Assembly (NCBI GenBank): GCA_005883215.1
Contig: VAYS01000010.1
Span: 62,001 to 126,000, forward strand
Length of the DNA: 64,000 bases
Direction: 5' to 3'
DNA from: Actinomycetota bacterium
GTDB lineage: Bacteria > Actinomycetota > Thermoleophilia > Solirubrobacterales > Solirubrobacteraceae
Shown here: piece by piece, positions 55,473-64,000 of the stretch
Position numbering within the stretch: the stretch's first letter is position 1
Layout: each line of letters starts with the position of its first letter
Notes under the pieces: model-generated
Seen by the model: only the letters and a program-made list of their open reading frames with translations
What the model was told of the DNA's origin: nothing
Databases searched by the model: none
Made by a program: the position numbers and the translations under genes

Positions 55473-58400
55473 CTATGGGCGGGGGATCTGGCCTGGCACC
55501 TCGACCGCCTGCTGGAACGTTGGACGGTTGACCCAGGCCAGCAGCCGCTGGGTGATCGCCCCCAGCGGGCGAAACCAGATCGCGTCGTAGCAGGCCTGGT
55601 CGCCGTCGCGCCCGGCCTGCTGGCAGACGGCGTCGCCCCCGTAGAGCTGGGCGGCGCTGACGCCCAGCGCGTCGCGCAGCGAGCTCTCGAGCGCCGCCCG
55701 GCAGGCGGCCAACGAGCCGTTTCCGCAATAGACCCGCGACATGTCGGGCGCCGGGGCGGCCGGGCGCCGCCGCCCGGGCCGGCGTCGCGGCCGCCGCTTG
55801 GCCCGGTGGCGCTTGCGCCGGTGGGCGACGCCTCGGGGGGCCCGGCGGCGGCGAGCCGCCCGGCGGCGCTTGGGCTTCCTGGGCTTGGGCTTGACCGCCC
55901 GGCGGGGGCTGAGCACGTCCCTCAGGTCCTCGAGGGCGTATCCCTCCCAGCCGCCCTGCCAGGAGGACCCGACGTGGTCGCCGTCGTTGTTTGGGTCGTT
56001 GGTCAGCCGGTTCATGCGCTGGACGTCGGCGAACAGCTTCGGGCCCAGCACCGGCTCGAACTCGGCGTGCATCCAGCGCGGCCACCAGGCGTCGAGGATG
56101 CGGATGGCCTGTGCGTGGTCGTAGGTGCCGCTGCGCGTGGGATCGATGCGGTGTCCGCCGTCGGCGACCCAGGCGCGCAGCTCGTCGACCGCGTGGCGCA
56201 GGGTCGGATCGGCCGGCTCGCCGATGACCCGCAGCGCGTAGGGCAGCACGGCGTCGGCGCGCAGGTCGACGGTGGCGGCGTCCTCCATCGCCGAGGCCAG
56301 CTGCGGCAGCGTCGCGCGATGGGTCGCGGCCAGCGCATGGACCCGGTCGGCGAGCAGCTTCTGACGGTAGGTGGCGGTGTAGCCCCAGTTGTCGTCGGCC
56401 GCGCGATAGCCCGGGGCCTGCTTGTTGTTCCAGTCGGCCGCCCACTCCTGATCGAGGAACTGGGGGTGCTCGGCGGGCGCCGTGAACGCCGCCAGGGTCA
56501 GGGCGTCGGGGTGATAGTCGCGCCACTCGTACCGGGGCTGGCCCAGGATCGGCAGGTCGGGGTCGGTCCCGGCGGCACGGCGGGGGTTCCAGCCGGAGTT
56601 CTGATAGGCGACGTGGTGGGCGTCGACGTAGAACCAGTTGAACGTGTAGCCGATCAGCGAGGCCGCGCGCTGGAAGTCCGCCGGGGTGCGCATCCGCGCC
56701 GGATCGTTGAAGTAGGAGAACGCCAGGCCCGCGTCGGGCTCGTGCAGGTAGGTCGAGCGCAGCCTGGTGTAGGCGACGGGGCGCACGCCGATCGTGCCCC
56801 GGCCGACGACCAGGCCCAGTCGCGTGCGCTGCGCCCGCAGCGTCTCCTGTCCCGCCGGCGTGTTGTCGGCGGCAGTGGGCTGCCAGGAGTTGGTGCGGTC
56901 GAGGATCTCCATGGGCACGCAGCGATCGCCGTCGCGGTAGCCGGTGGAGGCCGTCGTGGGCGGCCCGCCGGCGGGGTCGCAGAGGTCCAGGGCGAAGGTG
57001 TCGACGATGTCCTGGGCCGAGGTCGTCGCGCTCCAGGCGTAGTCGGTGCCGTGGCCGATCTGCACGTAGAGGTTGACCCCGGGAAAGGCAACCCCGCGCG
57101 CCGACAGGCCCGGCGCCTGGAGCTCCTGCTCCATCAGCACCTCGGGGGTGAAGTAGCCGGTCTGAGGGCCGAACACCGCCAGCGGGTGCCCGCCGGCCGC
57201 GTCGCGGCCCGAGATCAACAGCGCGTTTGACATCGCGTGGGGGAAGGCGAGCAGCCCCTGCCGGGCGCGCGCCAGAGCGCCGGAGGCCGACGCGGCGCCC
57301 GGCCGCGGGGCCGAGGCGCGCGCCGCGTCCGAGCCGGCGCTGGTGCCCGGCACGCCGGGGACCGCCTGGGTTCCCGAGCCCGAGCCGGCGACCTGGATGT
57401 CGGGGCGGGCGAGGGAGCCGCGGTCAAACAGGGCCAGCGCCGGGCTGGGATGACGCGGGACGGGCGGGGAGGCAAAGCGCCGGCCGCGCACGGTGGTGGG
57501 CGCGTCGCGGACGTCGGCCGAGCGAAAGTCGTTCCACGCCCGCCAGCCGCCGGCTGAGCCGAAGCGGGCCTGGGCGTCCTCGAGCGTCTGGGCGCCGTCG
57601 AGCTCTGCGCCGCCGCCGACGCCGAAGATCGCCCCGATCACCCCGGCGGTGGCCACCGTGTCGGTGGGCTTCCAGTCGGTCGGGCCCTCGGGATGGCCGA
57701 TCGCCGCGTACTCGCCGGGCATCTTGGAGGGGTCGGCGCGGGCCTCGGTGATGTACTGGTTGATCCCCGCCACGTACTGGTCAAGCTCCGAGCGCAGTTG
57801 GGCGGACTCGGCCTCGAAGCCCGGGCGGGGAGCGTCGATCTGGCGCTGCAGGTCGGACTCGGTGTAGGGGGCCACCCGCCACATCAGGTGGTCGAAGGCA
57901 CGGTTGGCCGGGCTTCCGCCGACGAAGGACGACAGCTGAGCGCGCCCCAGGTGGCGAAAGACGTCGATGAAGAACAGGCGGTCCTCGGCGGTGGCGTAGC
58001 CGATGCCGAACATCGCGCCGGCGCGGGTGGCGCCGTAGACGTGGGGCACGCCGTAGGCGTCGCGGACGATCGTCACGTCGGCACGCGGGCTATAGGTGCG
58101 CTCGGCCTGGCCCAACGGGACGCCGAAGGTGGCGTCCTTGAAGTAGCGCCCCAGGTCCCCCGCGCCCAGCCCGCGGTAGCCGTAGAGCAGGTCGCGGTAC
58201 ATGGCCAGCTGGTCGTCGGTGTGCGGGGGTCGCGCGCCGCCGGCCTCGAACTGCCCGAGCTGGATGAGGTTGTCCAGGCCGCCCTGGCCCGCGGGCAGCA
58301 CGTTGCGAAACCCGCCGGCGTCGAACTGCCCGTAGGGCAGCGGCGCGGGCCCCGAGGGGCTGGTCAGGGCCGGAAGCCCCTGCCGAGGCTGAGCCGAAGA

Positions 58401-58505
58401 TCCCCGTGGGGTCTGGCTGGCAAGCGAAGCGGCCGGCGCGGCCAGCCCGGCCAGCAGCGCGACCAGCGCGCCGGGCCCCAGCAGCCTCCTCCCCCGAGCA
58501 AGCAC
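55473..58505 (-). CDS. Secreted penicillin acylase-family (Ntn) amidase
   Basis: A 1010-residue enzyme. GTG at 58505 was chosen because TAGCGT ends seven bases before it and it yields a clean signal peptide ([29 protein letters not shown]). The precursor shows [50 protein letters not shown] in short blocks typical of the alpha subunit, then a linker and the beta-subunit Ser nucleophile in [13 protein letters not shown] (about residue 426) and [13 protein letters not shown]. Such enzymes cut themselves and hydrolyse amides of acyl groups, e.g. beta-lactams or acyl-homoserine lactones. An Arg/Lys-rich insert of 48 residues lies near the C terminus (about 868-915). Confidence 0.86.
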   Translation of the reverse strand: MLARGRRLLGPGALVALLAGLAAPAASLASQTPRGSSAQPRQGLPALTSPSGPAPLPYGQFDAGGFRNVLPAGQGGLDNLIQLGQFEAGGARPPHTDDQLAMYRDLLYGYRGLGAGDLGRYFKDATFGVPLGQAERTYSPRADVTIVRDAYGVPHVYGATRAGAMFGIGYATAEDRLFFIDVFRHLGRAQLSSFVGGSPANRAFDHLMWRVAPYTESDLQRQIDAPRPGFEAESAQLRSELDQYVAGINQYITEARADPSKMPGEYAAIGHPEGPTDWKPTDTVATAGVIGAIFGVGGGAELDGAQTLEDAQARFGSAGGWRAWNDFRSADVRDAPTTVRGRRFASPPVPRHPSPALALFDRGSLARPDIQVAGSGSGTQAVPGVPGTSAGSDAARASAPRPGAASASGALARARQGLLAFPHAMSNALLISGRDAAGGHPLAVFGPQTGYFTPEVLMEQELQAPGLSARGVAFPGVNLYVQIGHGTDYAWSATTSAQDIVDTFALDLCDPAGGPPTTASTGYRDGDRCVPMEILDRTNSWQPTAADNTPAGQETLRAQRTRLGLVVGRGTIGVRPVAYTRLRSTYLHEPDAGLAFSYFNDPARMRTPADFQRAASLIGYTFNWFYVDAHHVAYQNSGWNPRRAAGTDPDLPILGQPRYEWRDYHPDALTLAAFTAPAEHPQFLDQEWAADWNNKQAPGYRAADDNWGYTATYRQKLLADRVHALAATHRATLPQLASAMEDAATVDLRADAVLPYALRVIGEPADPTLRHAVDELRAWVADGGHRIDPTRSGTYDHAQAIRILDAWWPRWMHAEFEPVLGPKLFADVQRMNRLTNDPNNDGDHVGSSWQGGWEGYALEDLRDVLSPRRAVKPKPRKPKRRRAARRRRAPRGVAHRRKRHRAKRRPRRRPGRRRPAAPAPDMSRVYCGNGSLAACRAALESSLRDALGVSAAQLYGGDAVCQQAGRDGDQACYDAIWFRPLGAITQRLLAWVNRPTFQQAVEVPGQIPRP

Positions 58506-58512
58506 GCCGGTG

Positions 58513-58518
58513 ACGCTA
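58513..58518 (-). promoter_or_regulatory. Probable -10 (TAGCGT) of the acylase gene
   Basis: TAGCGT on the minus strand ends 7 bases before the GTG at 58505. This, with the signal peptide, decides between the possible starts; an in-frame upstream start would run through this promoter. Confidence 0.45.
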
Positions 58519-58574
58519 GCGCCCTCGCCGCCACCCGGCGCCGGACGCCACACGCCCGCGTCCGGCGATCCGAC

Positions 58575-60536
58575 CTAGGTTCCGCTCACGCTGACGTTGG
58601 CTGCCTCGCGGGTCGGCAGCACGAGCGTCGGGGGATCGAACTGGATGCCGCTGGGGACGTTGCTCGGCCTCAGGTAGGGCTGGTCGACCTGCGTGAGGTC
58701 CAGCCGGACGCGGTGCCCCGGGGGCAGGCGCCACTGATTCCCGTACAGCGGCAGGCGGATGGTGCCCGCCGGCGCGTCGTAGGCGGGGGTGTCGAGGCGA
58801 TAGACGCCGCGCGTCATCAGCAGCGTCGTCCCGTCCGGGGCGACGTCCCAGACGCGGGCGTCGAGCTGGGCGCTCGGCCCCCCGGTCATCGTGTAGGGAA
58901 CCTTCACGTACCCCAGCCCGACGTAGGTCAGGGCGCTGGAGACCGGCTGGGAGACTGCGCTGTAGTCGGGCGAGGGGCCCGGCGAGGTGCGACAGGGCTG
59001 CCCGCTTATGCCCACCACGCCGGGCAGGACGGGGTCGGTGGCCGGGCCGTTGGGGTCCACCCCGCGACCGGTCGAGGTCAGGATGTCGCCCCGCTCATAG
59101 CCAATGGCCAGCGCGCCCGCCGAGAGCCCCTCGGGGGTCGTGGCGCTCAGCTCCTGCGCCTGGTTGTCGTTGTTGCCCGAGGTGGCGTCGTTGCCGCACA
59201 CGGTGGGCTCGCTGGTCACGGTCGTCGTCTGGCGGTGCGACCCCGGCAGCTGCTCGGACAGGAACTGCCAGGCCTGGGCGTTGAGCCGGTGCCAGGTCTG
59301 GGGCTTGTTCTGTCCGCGCGAGTGCCCCACGTCGGCGACCGTCAGGCTCACCGGCCAGCGGGCGTCCAGGCGCTTGAGCAGCTTGTACTGGCGGAAGGAC
59401 TCGACCGCCTCGAACAGGTCGTCGGTCCACCCCTGGATCGAGAAGACCGCCACCTCGCGCCCGCTCGTCTGCGCCGCCCAGTCCTGGTAGTAGGAGCCCC
59501 GGAAGTGGGTGAGCCCCCGGCGGATCTGGGCCGCCAGCGGGTCCTCGGCGCCGGCGAGGTCATAGGGCTCGCCCTGGATCACGCCGCGATGAAACCAGGA
59601 GGTGATGTTGATCGGACCCTCCTCGGACGGCGTCGTCGTGGTGCCCTGCTCAAACACGCCGGTGGCATCCCCGAGCGCGGTTAGGCCGGTGACGTAGCTC
59701 AGCTTGACCACGCCGAAGGGGTTGCCCGCTCCGGTGGCGCTGTCGCTGTGGCCCTGCGAGGACTCATAGATGTCGTTGCCCGTGGGGCCGCCGCCGTGGC
59801 CGTTGGGCGCCAGGCTGTAGGCCTGGTCGGTCCACGGGTACTTGGGCACGGCGACCTGCAGCTGGAGCACCGGCAGCGTGGGGTCGACGCTATGGGGAAA
59901 GCTCCACACCGGCTGGCTCGCCTGAAGCCAGCTCTCGCCCCCGCCGTAGGAGCCACCGCTGACCGCGACCTGATTGGGGTCGAGGTCGGGATGAGACGCC
60001 GCCGCCAGCGCCGCCAGCCACTGGCTGTCGCGGATCTCGAACTCCCGGCTCTTCAGGTGGATCGTGCCGCTGGGCAGGTCGACCGAGCCCTGCGGGCTGC
60101 CGGATGGTGTGTTGGGCTCATAGCTGGCGTCGGGTCCGTCGTCGCGAAAGCCGCGCGGGGTGTAGGTGAGCACGTAGAAGCCGTGCTCGGCGAACCAGTG
60201 GCTGTTCCAGTGGAACTTGTCCGCGCCGTCGCCCTCGTTGGTGGTGGACTCCCACTCGTGCTTGTTGTTGCCAAAGCCGTTAAAGAGCAGGATCAGGGGA
60301 TGGGAGGCGCCGGTCCCGGTCGCGGGCAGCGTGAGGTCGACGTCGAGCTTCGAGCCGTCGAAGCTGGGCACCTCGCCGGAGCAGATCTGCTGGTCGCCGT
60401 AGGCCGGACAGCTCCCGTCGGGCGCCGGGTTGAGGAAATGCAAGCTAGGTGCCGCGGCGCCCGCGCCCGGCGGCGCGATCGCCACCAGGACCAGCCAGCC
60501 CACGATCGAAATCGATGCCGCGAGACCTCTGACCAT
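58575..60536 (-). CDS. Secreted CocE/NonD-type acyl esterase (X-Pro dipeptidyl-peptidase S15-like)
   Basis: A 653-residue exported hydrolase. Signal peptide VRGLAASISIVGWLVLVAIAP with cleavage near AGA. The alpha/beta-hydrolase domain has PLILLFNGFGNNKHEWES (oxyanion region) and the Ser nucleophile in AVSGGSYGGGES (G-x-S-x-G-G); the C-terminal jelly-roll domain is visible from VWDVAPDGTTLLMTRGVYRLD to PPGHRVRLDLTQVDQPYL. The substrate may be an ester or amide. ATG has GGGAGGGGTGCA upstream. It is followed by the acylase (38 bases between its stop and the acylase promoter), so the two secreted hydrolases may act together. Confidence 0.85.
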   Translation of the reverse strand: MVRGLAASISIVGWLVLVAIAPPGAGAAAPSLHFLNPAPDGSCPAYGDQQICSGEVPSFDGSKLDVDLTLPATGTGASHPLILLFNGFGNNKHEWESTTNEGDGADKFHWNSHWFAEHGFYVLTYTPRGFRDDGPDASYEPNTPSGSPQGSVDLPSGTIHLKSREFEIRDSQWLAALAAASHPDLDPNQVAVSGGSYGGGESWLQASQPVWSFPHSVDPTLPVLQLQVAVPKYPWTDQAYSLAPNGHGGGPTGNDIYESSQGHSDSATGAGNPFGVVKLSYVTGLTALGDATGVFEQGTTTTPSEEGPINITSWFHRGVIQGEPYDLAGAEDPLAAQIRRGLTHFRGSYYQDWAAQTSGREVAVFSIQGWTDDLFEAVESFRQYKLLKRLDARWPVSLTVADVGHSRGQNKPQTWHRLNAQAWQFLSEQLPGSHRQTTTVTSEPTVCGNDATSGNNDNQAQELSATTPEGLSAGALAIGYERGDILTSTGRGVDPNGPATDPVLPGVVGISGQPCRTSPGPSPDYSAVSQPVSSALTYVGLGYVKVPYTMTGGPSAQLDARVWDVAPDGTTLLMTRGVYRLDTPAYDAPAGTIRLPLYGNQWRLPPGHRVRLDLTQVDQPYLRPSNVPSGIQFDPPTLVLPTREAANVSVSGT

Positions 60537-60652
60537 TGCACCCCTCCCAGGGATCGCCCGTTCCTCCCCTGCGAGGGTCGCCCTTACCCAGAACTGCTCC
60601 CGCCCACACGCCCGGCCGCCGCGGGCTATCCATCGCCTTGCGGGCCGCGGCG

Positions 60653-60671
60653 CCGGCGGCGTCGCCGCCGG
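60653..60671 (-). terminator. Hairpin after guaA
   Basis: CCGGCGGC (60653-60660) pairs with GCCGCCGG (60664-60671) around GTC, ten bases after the guaA stop. No T-run follows on the minus strand. Confidence 0.45.
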
Positions 60672-60680
60672 GCGGAGGCC

Positions 60681-62318
60681 CTACTCCCACTCGATCGTGC
60701 CGGGGGGCTTTGAGGTGATATCCAGGACGACGCGGTTGACCTCGCGCAGCTCGTTGATCATGCGCGAGGCGATCGTCTCCAGCAGGTCGTAGGGCAATCG
60801 GGCCCAGTCGGCGGTCATCGCGTCGTCTGAGGTCACGGCGCGGATCACGACGACGTTGCCGTAGGTGCGCTCGTCGCCCTGTACGCCCACCGTGCGCACG
60901 TCGGGCAGCACGCAGAAGGACTGCCACAGCTCGCGGTACAGGCCCGCCTTGCGGATCTCCTCCTGGAGGATGTGGTCGGCGTCGCGCAGCAGGTCCAGGC
61001 GCTCGCGGGTCGCCTCGCCGCCCACGACGCGGATGGCCAGCCCCGGCCCGGGGAACGGCTGGCGCCACACCAGCCGTTCGGGCAGCCCCAGCTCGGCGCC
61101 GACGGCGCGGACCTCGTCCTTGAACAGCGTGCGCAGGGGCTCGACCAGCTCGAACTGCAGGTCCTGGGGCAGGCCGCCCACGTTGTGGTGGGACTTGATC
61201 GTGGCCGCTCCGGTGCCCCCGCCGGACTCGATCACGTCCGAGTACAGCGTGCCCTGGACCAGGTACCGAACCGCGGCCGTGCCCCCGGAGAGCTTGCCCG
61301 CCTCCTCCTCGAAGACGCGGATGAACTCCTCGCCGATCGCCTTGCGCTTGGTCTCGGGGTCGGTCACCCCGCGCAGCCGGGCCAGGAAGCGCTCCTCGGC
61401 GTCGACGGCGACGAGCGGGACCTTGAACGTGTCGCGGAAGGCGTGGATGACCTGTTGGCCCTCGTTTTTTCGCATCAGGCCGTGGTCGACGAACACGCAG
61501 GTGAGCTGATCGCCGACCGCGCGGTGCACCAACAGGGCCGCCACCGACGAATCGACCCCTCCCGACAGGCCGCAGATCACGCGCCCGTCGGCGACCTGAG
61601 CGCGGATGCGCTCTATCTGCTCATCGACAATCGACGCCGGCGACCACGATGTGTCGCAGCCGCACACGTCGATCAGAAAGCGACGCAGGATGTCCTGGCC
61701 GTAGGGGGTGTGGACCACCTCGGGGTGAAACTGGATCCCGTAGACGTTGCGCTCGGTGTCCTCCAGCGCCGCCACCGGCGACTCGCTGGAGGAGGCCAGC
61801 GCGGCAAAGCCGGGGGGCGGGGCCAGGACGGTGTCGCGGTGCGACATCCAGCACGTCTGCTCGGCCGGGAGGCCGGCCAACAGCCGGCCCGGCTCGCGCA
61901 CGGTGAGCTCGGAGCGACCGAACTCGCCCACCTCGGCGGCTTCGACGCGCCCGCCGAGCTCGAAGGCCAGCAGCTGCATGCCGTAGCAGATGCCCAGCAC
62001 CGGTACCCCGAGGTCGAGCAGCTCTGACTCCAGGCGCGGCGCCTGGGGGGCGTAGACCGACGCGGGCCCGCCGGAGAGGATCAGGCCCTTGGGCTTGCGG
62101 CGGGCGATCTCGGCCGCGCCCAGGTGGTGGGGAAGGAGCTCGGAGAAGACGCCGCACTCGCGCACGCGGCGGGCGATCAGCTGCGAGTACTGGCCGCCGT
62201 AGTCGAGCACCACCACCTCGTCCAGGGCCCGCGGTGGGCGGACCCGGGCGGGATCGCGCTCGACCAGCTCGCTGGCCGCCGTGGCGGCGGTGACCACCCC
62301 GTCGGCCGTGGCGCTCAT
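60681..62318 (-). CDS. guaA: GMP synthase (glutamine-hydrolysing)
   Basis: A 545-residue GMP synthetase. The glutaminase domain has [27 protein letters not shown], nucleophile Cys in [15 protein letters not shown] and GIQFHPEV; the ATP-PP domain has [16 protein letters not shown]; the C-terminal dimer domain ends [13 protein letters not shown]. It makes GMP from XMP. A 21-residue leader precedes the usual start, and ATG at 62318 has only a weak AGTAAG site. guaB3 stops six bases upstream, so they form one unit. Confidence 0.96.
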   Translation of the reverse strand: MSATADGVVTAATAASELVERDPARVRPPRALDEVVVLDYGGQYSQLIARRVRECGVFSELLPHHLGAAEIARRKPKGLILSGGPASVYAPQAPRLESELLDLGVPVLGICYGMQLLAFELGGRVEAAEVGEFGRSELTVREPGRLLAGLPAEQTCWMSHRDTVLAPPPGFAALASSSESPVAALEDTERNVYGIQFHPEVVHTPYGQDILRRFLIDVCGCDTSWSPASIVDEQIERIRAQVADGRVICGLSGGVDSSVAALLVHRAVGDQLTCVFVDHGLMRKNEGQQVIHAFRDTFKVPLVAVDAEERFLARLRGVTDPETKRKAIGEEFIRVFEEEAGKLSGGTAAVRYLVQGTLYSDVIESGGGTGAATIKSHHNVGGLPQDLQFELVEPLRTLFKDEVRAVGAELGLPERLVWRQPFPGPGLAIRVVGGEATRERLDLLRDADHILQEEIRKAGLYRELWQSFCVLPDVRTVGVQGDERTYGNVVVIRAVTSDDAMTADWARLPYDLLETIASRMINELREVNRVVLDITSKPPGTIEWE

Positions 62319-62324
62319 CGGCGC

Positions 62325-63521
62325 TTACTCATTGACCAGCGCCGCCGCCTTGCCGTGGCCGTTGGCCCCCATGCCCACGCCCTGGGCGCGCTGGAGCTGC
62401 TTGCCCTCGGTCTGCAGGGCGGGGGCCACCATCAGCTCGGCTCGGTTGAACTCGGGGATGTCCTTGTAGCCGCAGGTGGCCATCGAGGTGCGCAGGCCGC
62501 CCATCAGGTTGAACGTCCCGTCGTTCTCGCGGGCGGGCCCGACGAGGATCTCCTGCAAGGTGCCGTTCTGGGTGGTGGCCACCCTCGCGCCGCGGGGCAG
62601 GGTGGGATGGAAGGTGGCCATCCCCCAGTGAAACCCGCGCCCGGGCGCCTCGTGGGCGCGGGCCAGGGGCGAGCCGACCATCACCGCGTCGGCGCCGCAG
62701 GCGATCGCCTTGGCCACGTCGCCGCCGTTGCGCATGCCCCCGTCGGCGATCACCTGGCAGTAGTCGCCGGTCTCGAGCATGTGGGTCGAGCGGGCGGCGG
62801 CCACGTCGGCGATCGCGGTGGCCTGGGGCACGCCGATGCCGAGCACGCCCCGGGTGGTGCAGGCGGCGCCGGGACCGACGCCCACCAGCACGCCGGCCGC
62901 GCCGGTGCGCATGAGGTGAAGCCCGGTGTGAAACGAGGCACAGCCGCCAACGATCACCGGCACGTCGAGGGTGGGGATGAACTCCTTGAGGTTGAGCGGC
63001 TCGCTGGTGGAGGACACGTGCTCGCCCGAGACCACCGTGCCCTGGATGACGAGGATGTCCAGCCCCGCCTCGAGCGCGGTCTCGTAGTACTTGCGCACCC
63101 GCTGGGGCGTGAGCGAGGCCGCCACCGGCACCCCGTGCTCGCGGACCTCGGCAATGCGCTGAGCGATCAGCTCCTCGCGCACCGGCGCGCCGTAGATCTC
63201 CTGCATCTCGCGGGTGGCGATCGCGTCGGGCAGGCCGGCGATGCGCTCGAGTTGCTCGTCGGCGTTCTCATAGCGAGTGAAGATCCCCTCGAGGTTGAGG
63301 ACCGCCAGGCCGCCGAGCCGGCCGATGATCCCCGCCGTGGTCGGCGAGACCACGCCGTCCATGGCCGACGCGAGCAGCGGGAGCTCAAAGCGGTAGTCGC
63401 CCAGCTTCCAGGAGATGTCGATGTCGTCGGGGTCGCGCGTGCGCCGGGAGGGCACGATCGCGATGTCGTCCAAGCCGTATGCGCGACGGGCCTTCTTGCC
63501 GCGCCCGATCTCTACTTCCAT
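62325..63521 (-). CDS. guaB3: GuaB3-type IMP dehydrogenase family protein
   Basis: A 398-residue TIM-barrel protein of the IMPDH family without CBS domains, as in actinobacterial GuaB3. [21 protein letters not shown] and the phosphate loop [25 protein letters not shown] are clear; the catalytic loop is [19 protein letters not shown] with Cys present. It may oxidise IMP to XMP or be a paralogue of other purine function; mycobacterial GuaB3 activity is debated. ATG at 63521 lies six bases after TAGGAT. It is followed at once by guaA, supporting a GMP role. Confidence 0.92.
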   Translation of the reverse strand: MEVEIGRGKKARRAYGLDDIAIVPSRRTRDPDDIDISWKLGDYRFELPLLASAMDGVVSPTTAGIIGRLGGLAVLNLEGIFTRYENADEQLERIAGLPDAIATREMQEIYGAPVREELIAQRIAEVREHGVPVAASLTPQRVRKYYETALEAGLDILVIQGTVVSGEHVSSTSEPLNLKEFIPTLDVPVIVGGCASFHTGLHLMRTGAAGVLVGVGPGAACTTRGVLGIGVPQATAIADVAAARSTHMLETGDYCQVIADGGMRNGGDVAKAIACGADAVMVGSPLARAHEAPGRGFHWGMATFHPTLPRGARVATTQNGTLQEILVGPARENDGTFNLMGGLRTSMATCGYKDIPEFNRAELMVAPALQTEGKQLQRAQGVGMGANGHGKAAALVNE

Positions 63522-63527
63522 TTGACG

Positions 63528-63533
63528 ATCCTA
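63528..63533 (-). promoter_or_regulatory. Probable -10 (TAGGAT) of guaB3-guaA
   Basis: TAGGAT on the minus strand ends 6 bases before the ATG at 63521. Leaderless transcript inferred. Confidence 0.45.
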
Positions 63534-63561
63534 GGTTTGACGGCGGACGGAGGGAGCAAAA

Positions 63562-63581
63562 GACCCCGCCCAGGCGGGGTC
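63562..63581 (-). terminator. Intrinsic terminator of the PfkB-kinase transcript
   Basis: On the minus strand GACCCCGC pairs with GCGGGGTC around a short loop (63581-63562), followed directly by TTTT at 63561-63558. It lies between the kinase stop (63697) and the guaB3 promoter. Confidence 0.8.
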
Positions 63582-63696
63582 GTGGAGGGTGCGTTTCGGC
63601 GTTGCGCCGGCTCGATCTGGCGGCGGACGGGCAGGCCCCGAGGATAGCAGCGGGACCCCGCCCCGCTGGGGGGCGAAAAGCACCGCAAACAGCGGC

Positions 63697-64000
63697 TTAT
63701 GCCACGGGCGCGCCGGCCTCGATCGGCTCGACGCTGACCTCGCCTAGGAGCCGCTGGACCTCGCGGGGATCGATTAGCCCGGCGCCCAGGTGGCGGGTCG
63801 ACTCGGCCCCGCAGGCGACGCCGAAGCGCAGGCAATCCTCGGTTCCCCCCTCGGTGTAGCGGCAGGCGACGAAGCCGGCCAGGAAGGCGTCGCCCGAGCC
63901 CACCGCGGCCACCGGCTCGCGGGGCTCGATCGTGGCCCGCAGGAGCGCCTGTGCGCCGTCGATCGGCACCTGGGCGAAGGCGCCGTTCTCCACCGTCATG
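63697..64000 (-). CDS. PfkB-family carbohydrate kinase, C-terminal part
   Basis: Only the last 101 residues are in the window; the start lies beyond the right edge. The PfkB signature 2 is visible as AVGSGDAFLAGFVACRY, with the catalytic Asp in GSGDAF, and the preceding VENGAFAQVPID strand and later CLRFGVACGAESTRHLGAG are typical of the 1-phosphofructokinase/tagatose-6-phosphate kinase branch. It would phosphorylate a sugar phosphate with ATP. Which branch cannot be settled without the N terminus. Confidence 0.82.
   Translation of the reverse strand, partial: MTVENGAFAQVPIDGAQALLRATIEPREPVAAVGSGDAFLAGFVACRYTEGGTEDCLRFGVACGAESTRHLGAGLIDPREVQRLLGEVSVEPIEAGAPVA

Overview
The window is very GC-rich DNA from a bacterium that is most probably a high-GC actinobacterium. 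The gene order rplM-rpsI-glmM-glmS-acpS-nnr-CBS-alr-CCA transferase, the GuaB3-type IMP dehydrogenase family protein next to guaA, the Thr/Gly-rich lipoproteins and the frequent GTG/TTG starts suggest the Thermoleophilia (Solirubrobacterales-like). That placement is inference from recalled gene neighbourhoods, not a computed phylogeny. I saw no rRNA, tRNA, CRISPR, insertion sequence or prophage.

Layout. 1-3.6 kb: the end of a lipocalin-like gene, a VapBC toxin-antitoxin pair, and a TetR regulator divergent from a drug-type MFS exporter. 3.6-9.4 kb (minus strand): a five-gene tripartite-type efflux operon (long HlyD-like adaptor, ABC ATPase, MacB-like permease, DUF5666-like membrane protein, lipoprotein); the adaptor, the DUF5666-like protein and the lipoprotein carry poly-Gly segments. 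9.6-16 kb: an acyl-CoA dehydrogenase and a double 3-hydroxyacyl-CoA dehydrogenase, an ECF sigma factor coupled to an O6-alkylguanine methyltransferase, an SDR, and a broken wax ester synthase. 16-25.6 kb: DUF2127 membrane protein, alcohol plus aldehyde dehydrogenases, a secreted protein, thioredoxin reductase, a flippase-like/PAP2 membrane pair and a class I glutamine amidotransferase. 25.7-36.5 kb: enoyl-CoA hydratase, then two aa3-type oxidase gene sets, one A1-like (GHPEV motif) and one A2-like (YSHPAV motif), with ctaB, one coxC, three small membrane proteins and a tandem UspA-like protein. 36.5-45 kb: secreted proteins and lipoproteins, a disrupted cytochrome c/cupredoxin locus, a glycosyltransferase, an ABC-2 exporter and a broken enoyl-CoA hydratase. 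45-55.5 kb (minus): HIT protein, CCA transferase, alr, CBS protein, nnr, acpS, glmS, glmM, rpsI, rplM. 55.5-64 kb: a secreted penicillin-acylase-family protein and a CocE-like esterase, guaA, guaB3 and the end of a PfkB kinase.

How it works together. The parts describe an aerobic heterotroph with a branched respiratory chain, beta-oxidation-like genes, cell-wall precursor supply (GlmS/GlmM/Alr/AcpS), GMP synthesis and several export systems. Many genes are joined by ATGA/GTGA stop-start overlaps. About sixteen genes show a TANNNT hexamer, mostly of the form TAGNNT, ending only 6-11 bases before the start codon, which points to widespread leaderless transcription and was used here to choose several starts.

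Two points stand out. Three genes (wax synthase, cytochrome c/cupredoxin, enoyl-CoA hydratase) each have what looks like an internal loss of a few hundred bases with a frame change; this is either gene decay or an assembly fault. And rplM is preceded by a perfect terminator-like hairpin with six U residues lying only eight bases before its start codon, so the L13/S9 operon may be attenuated.
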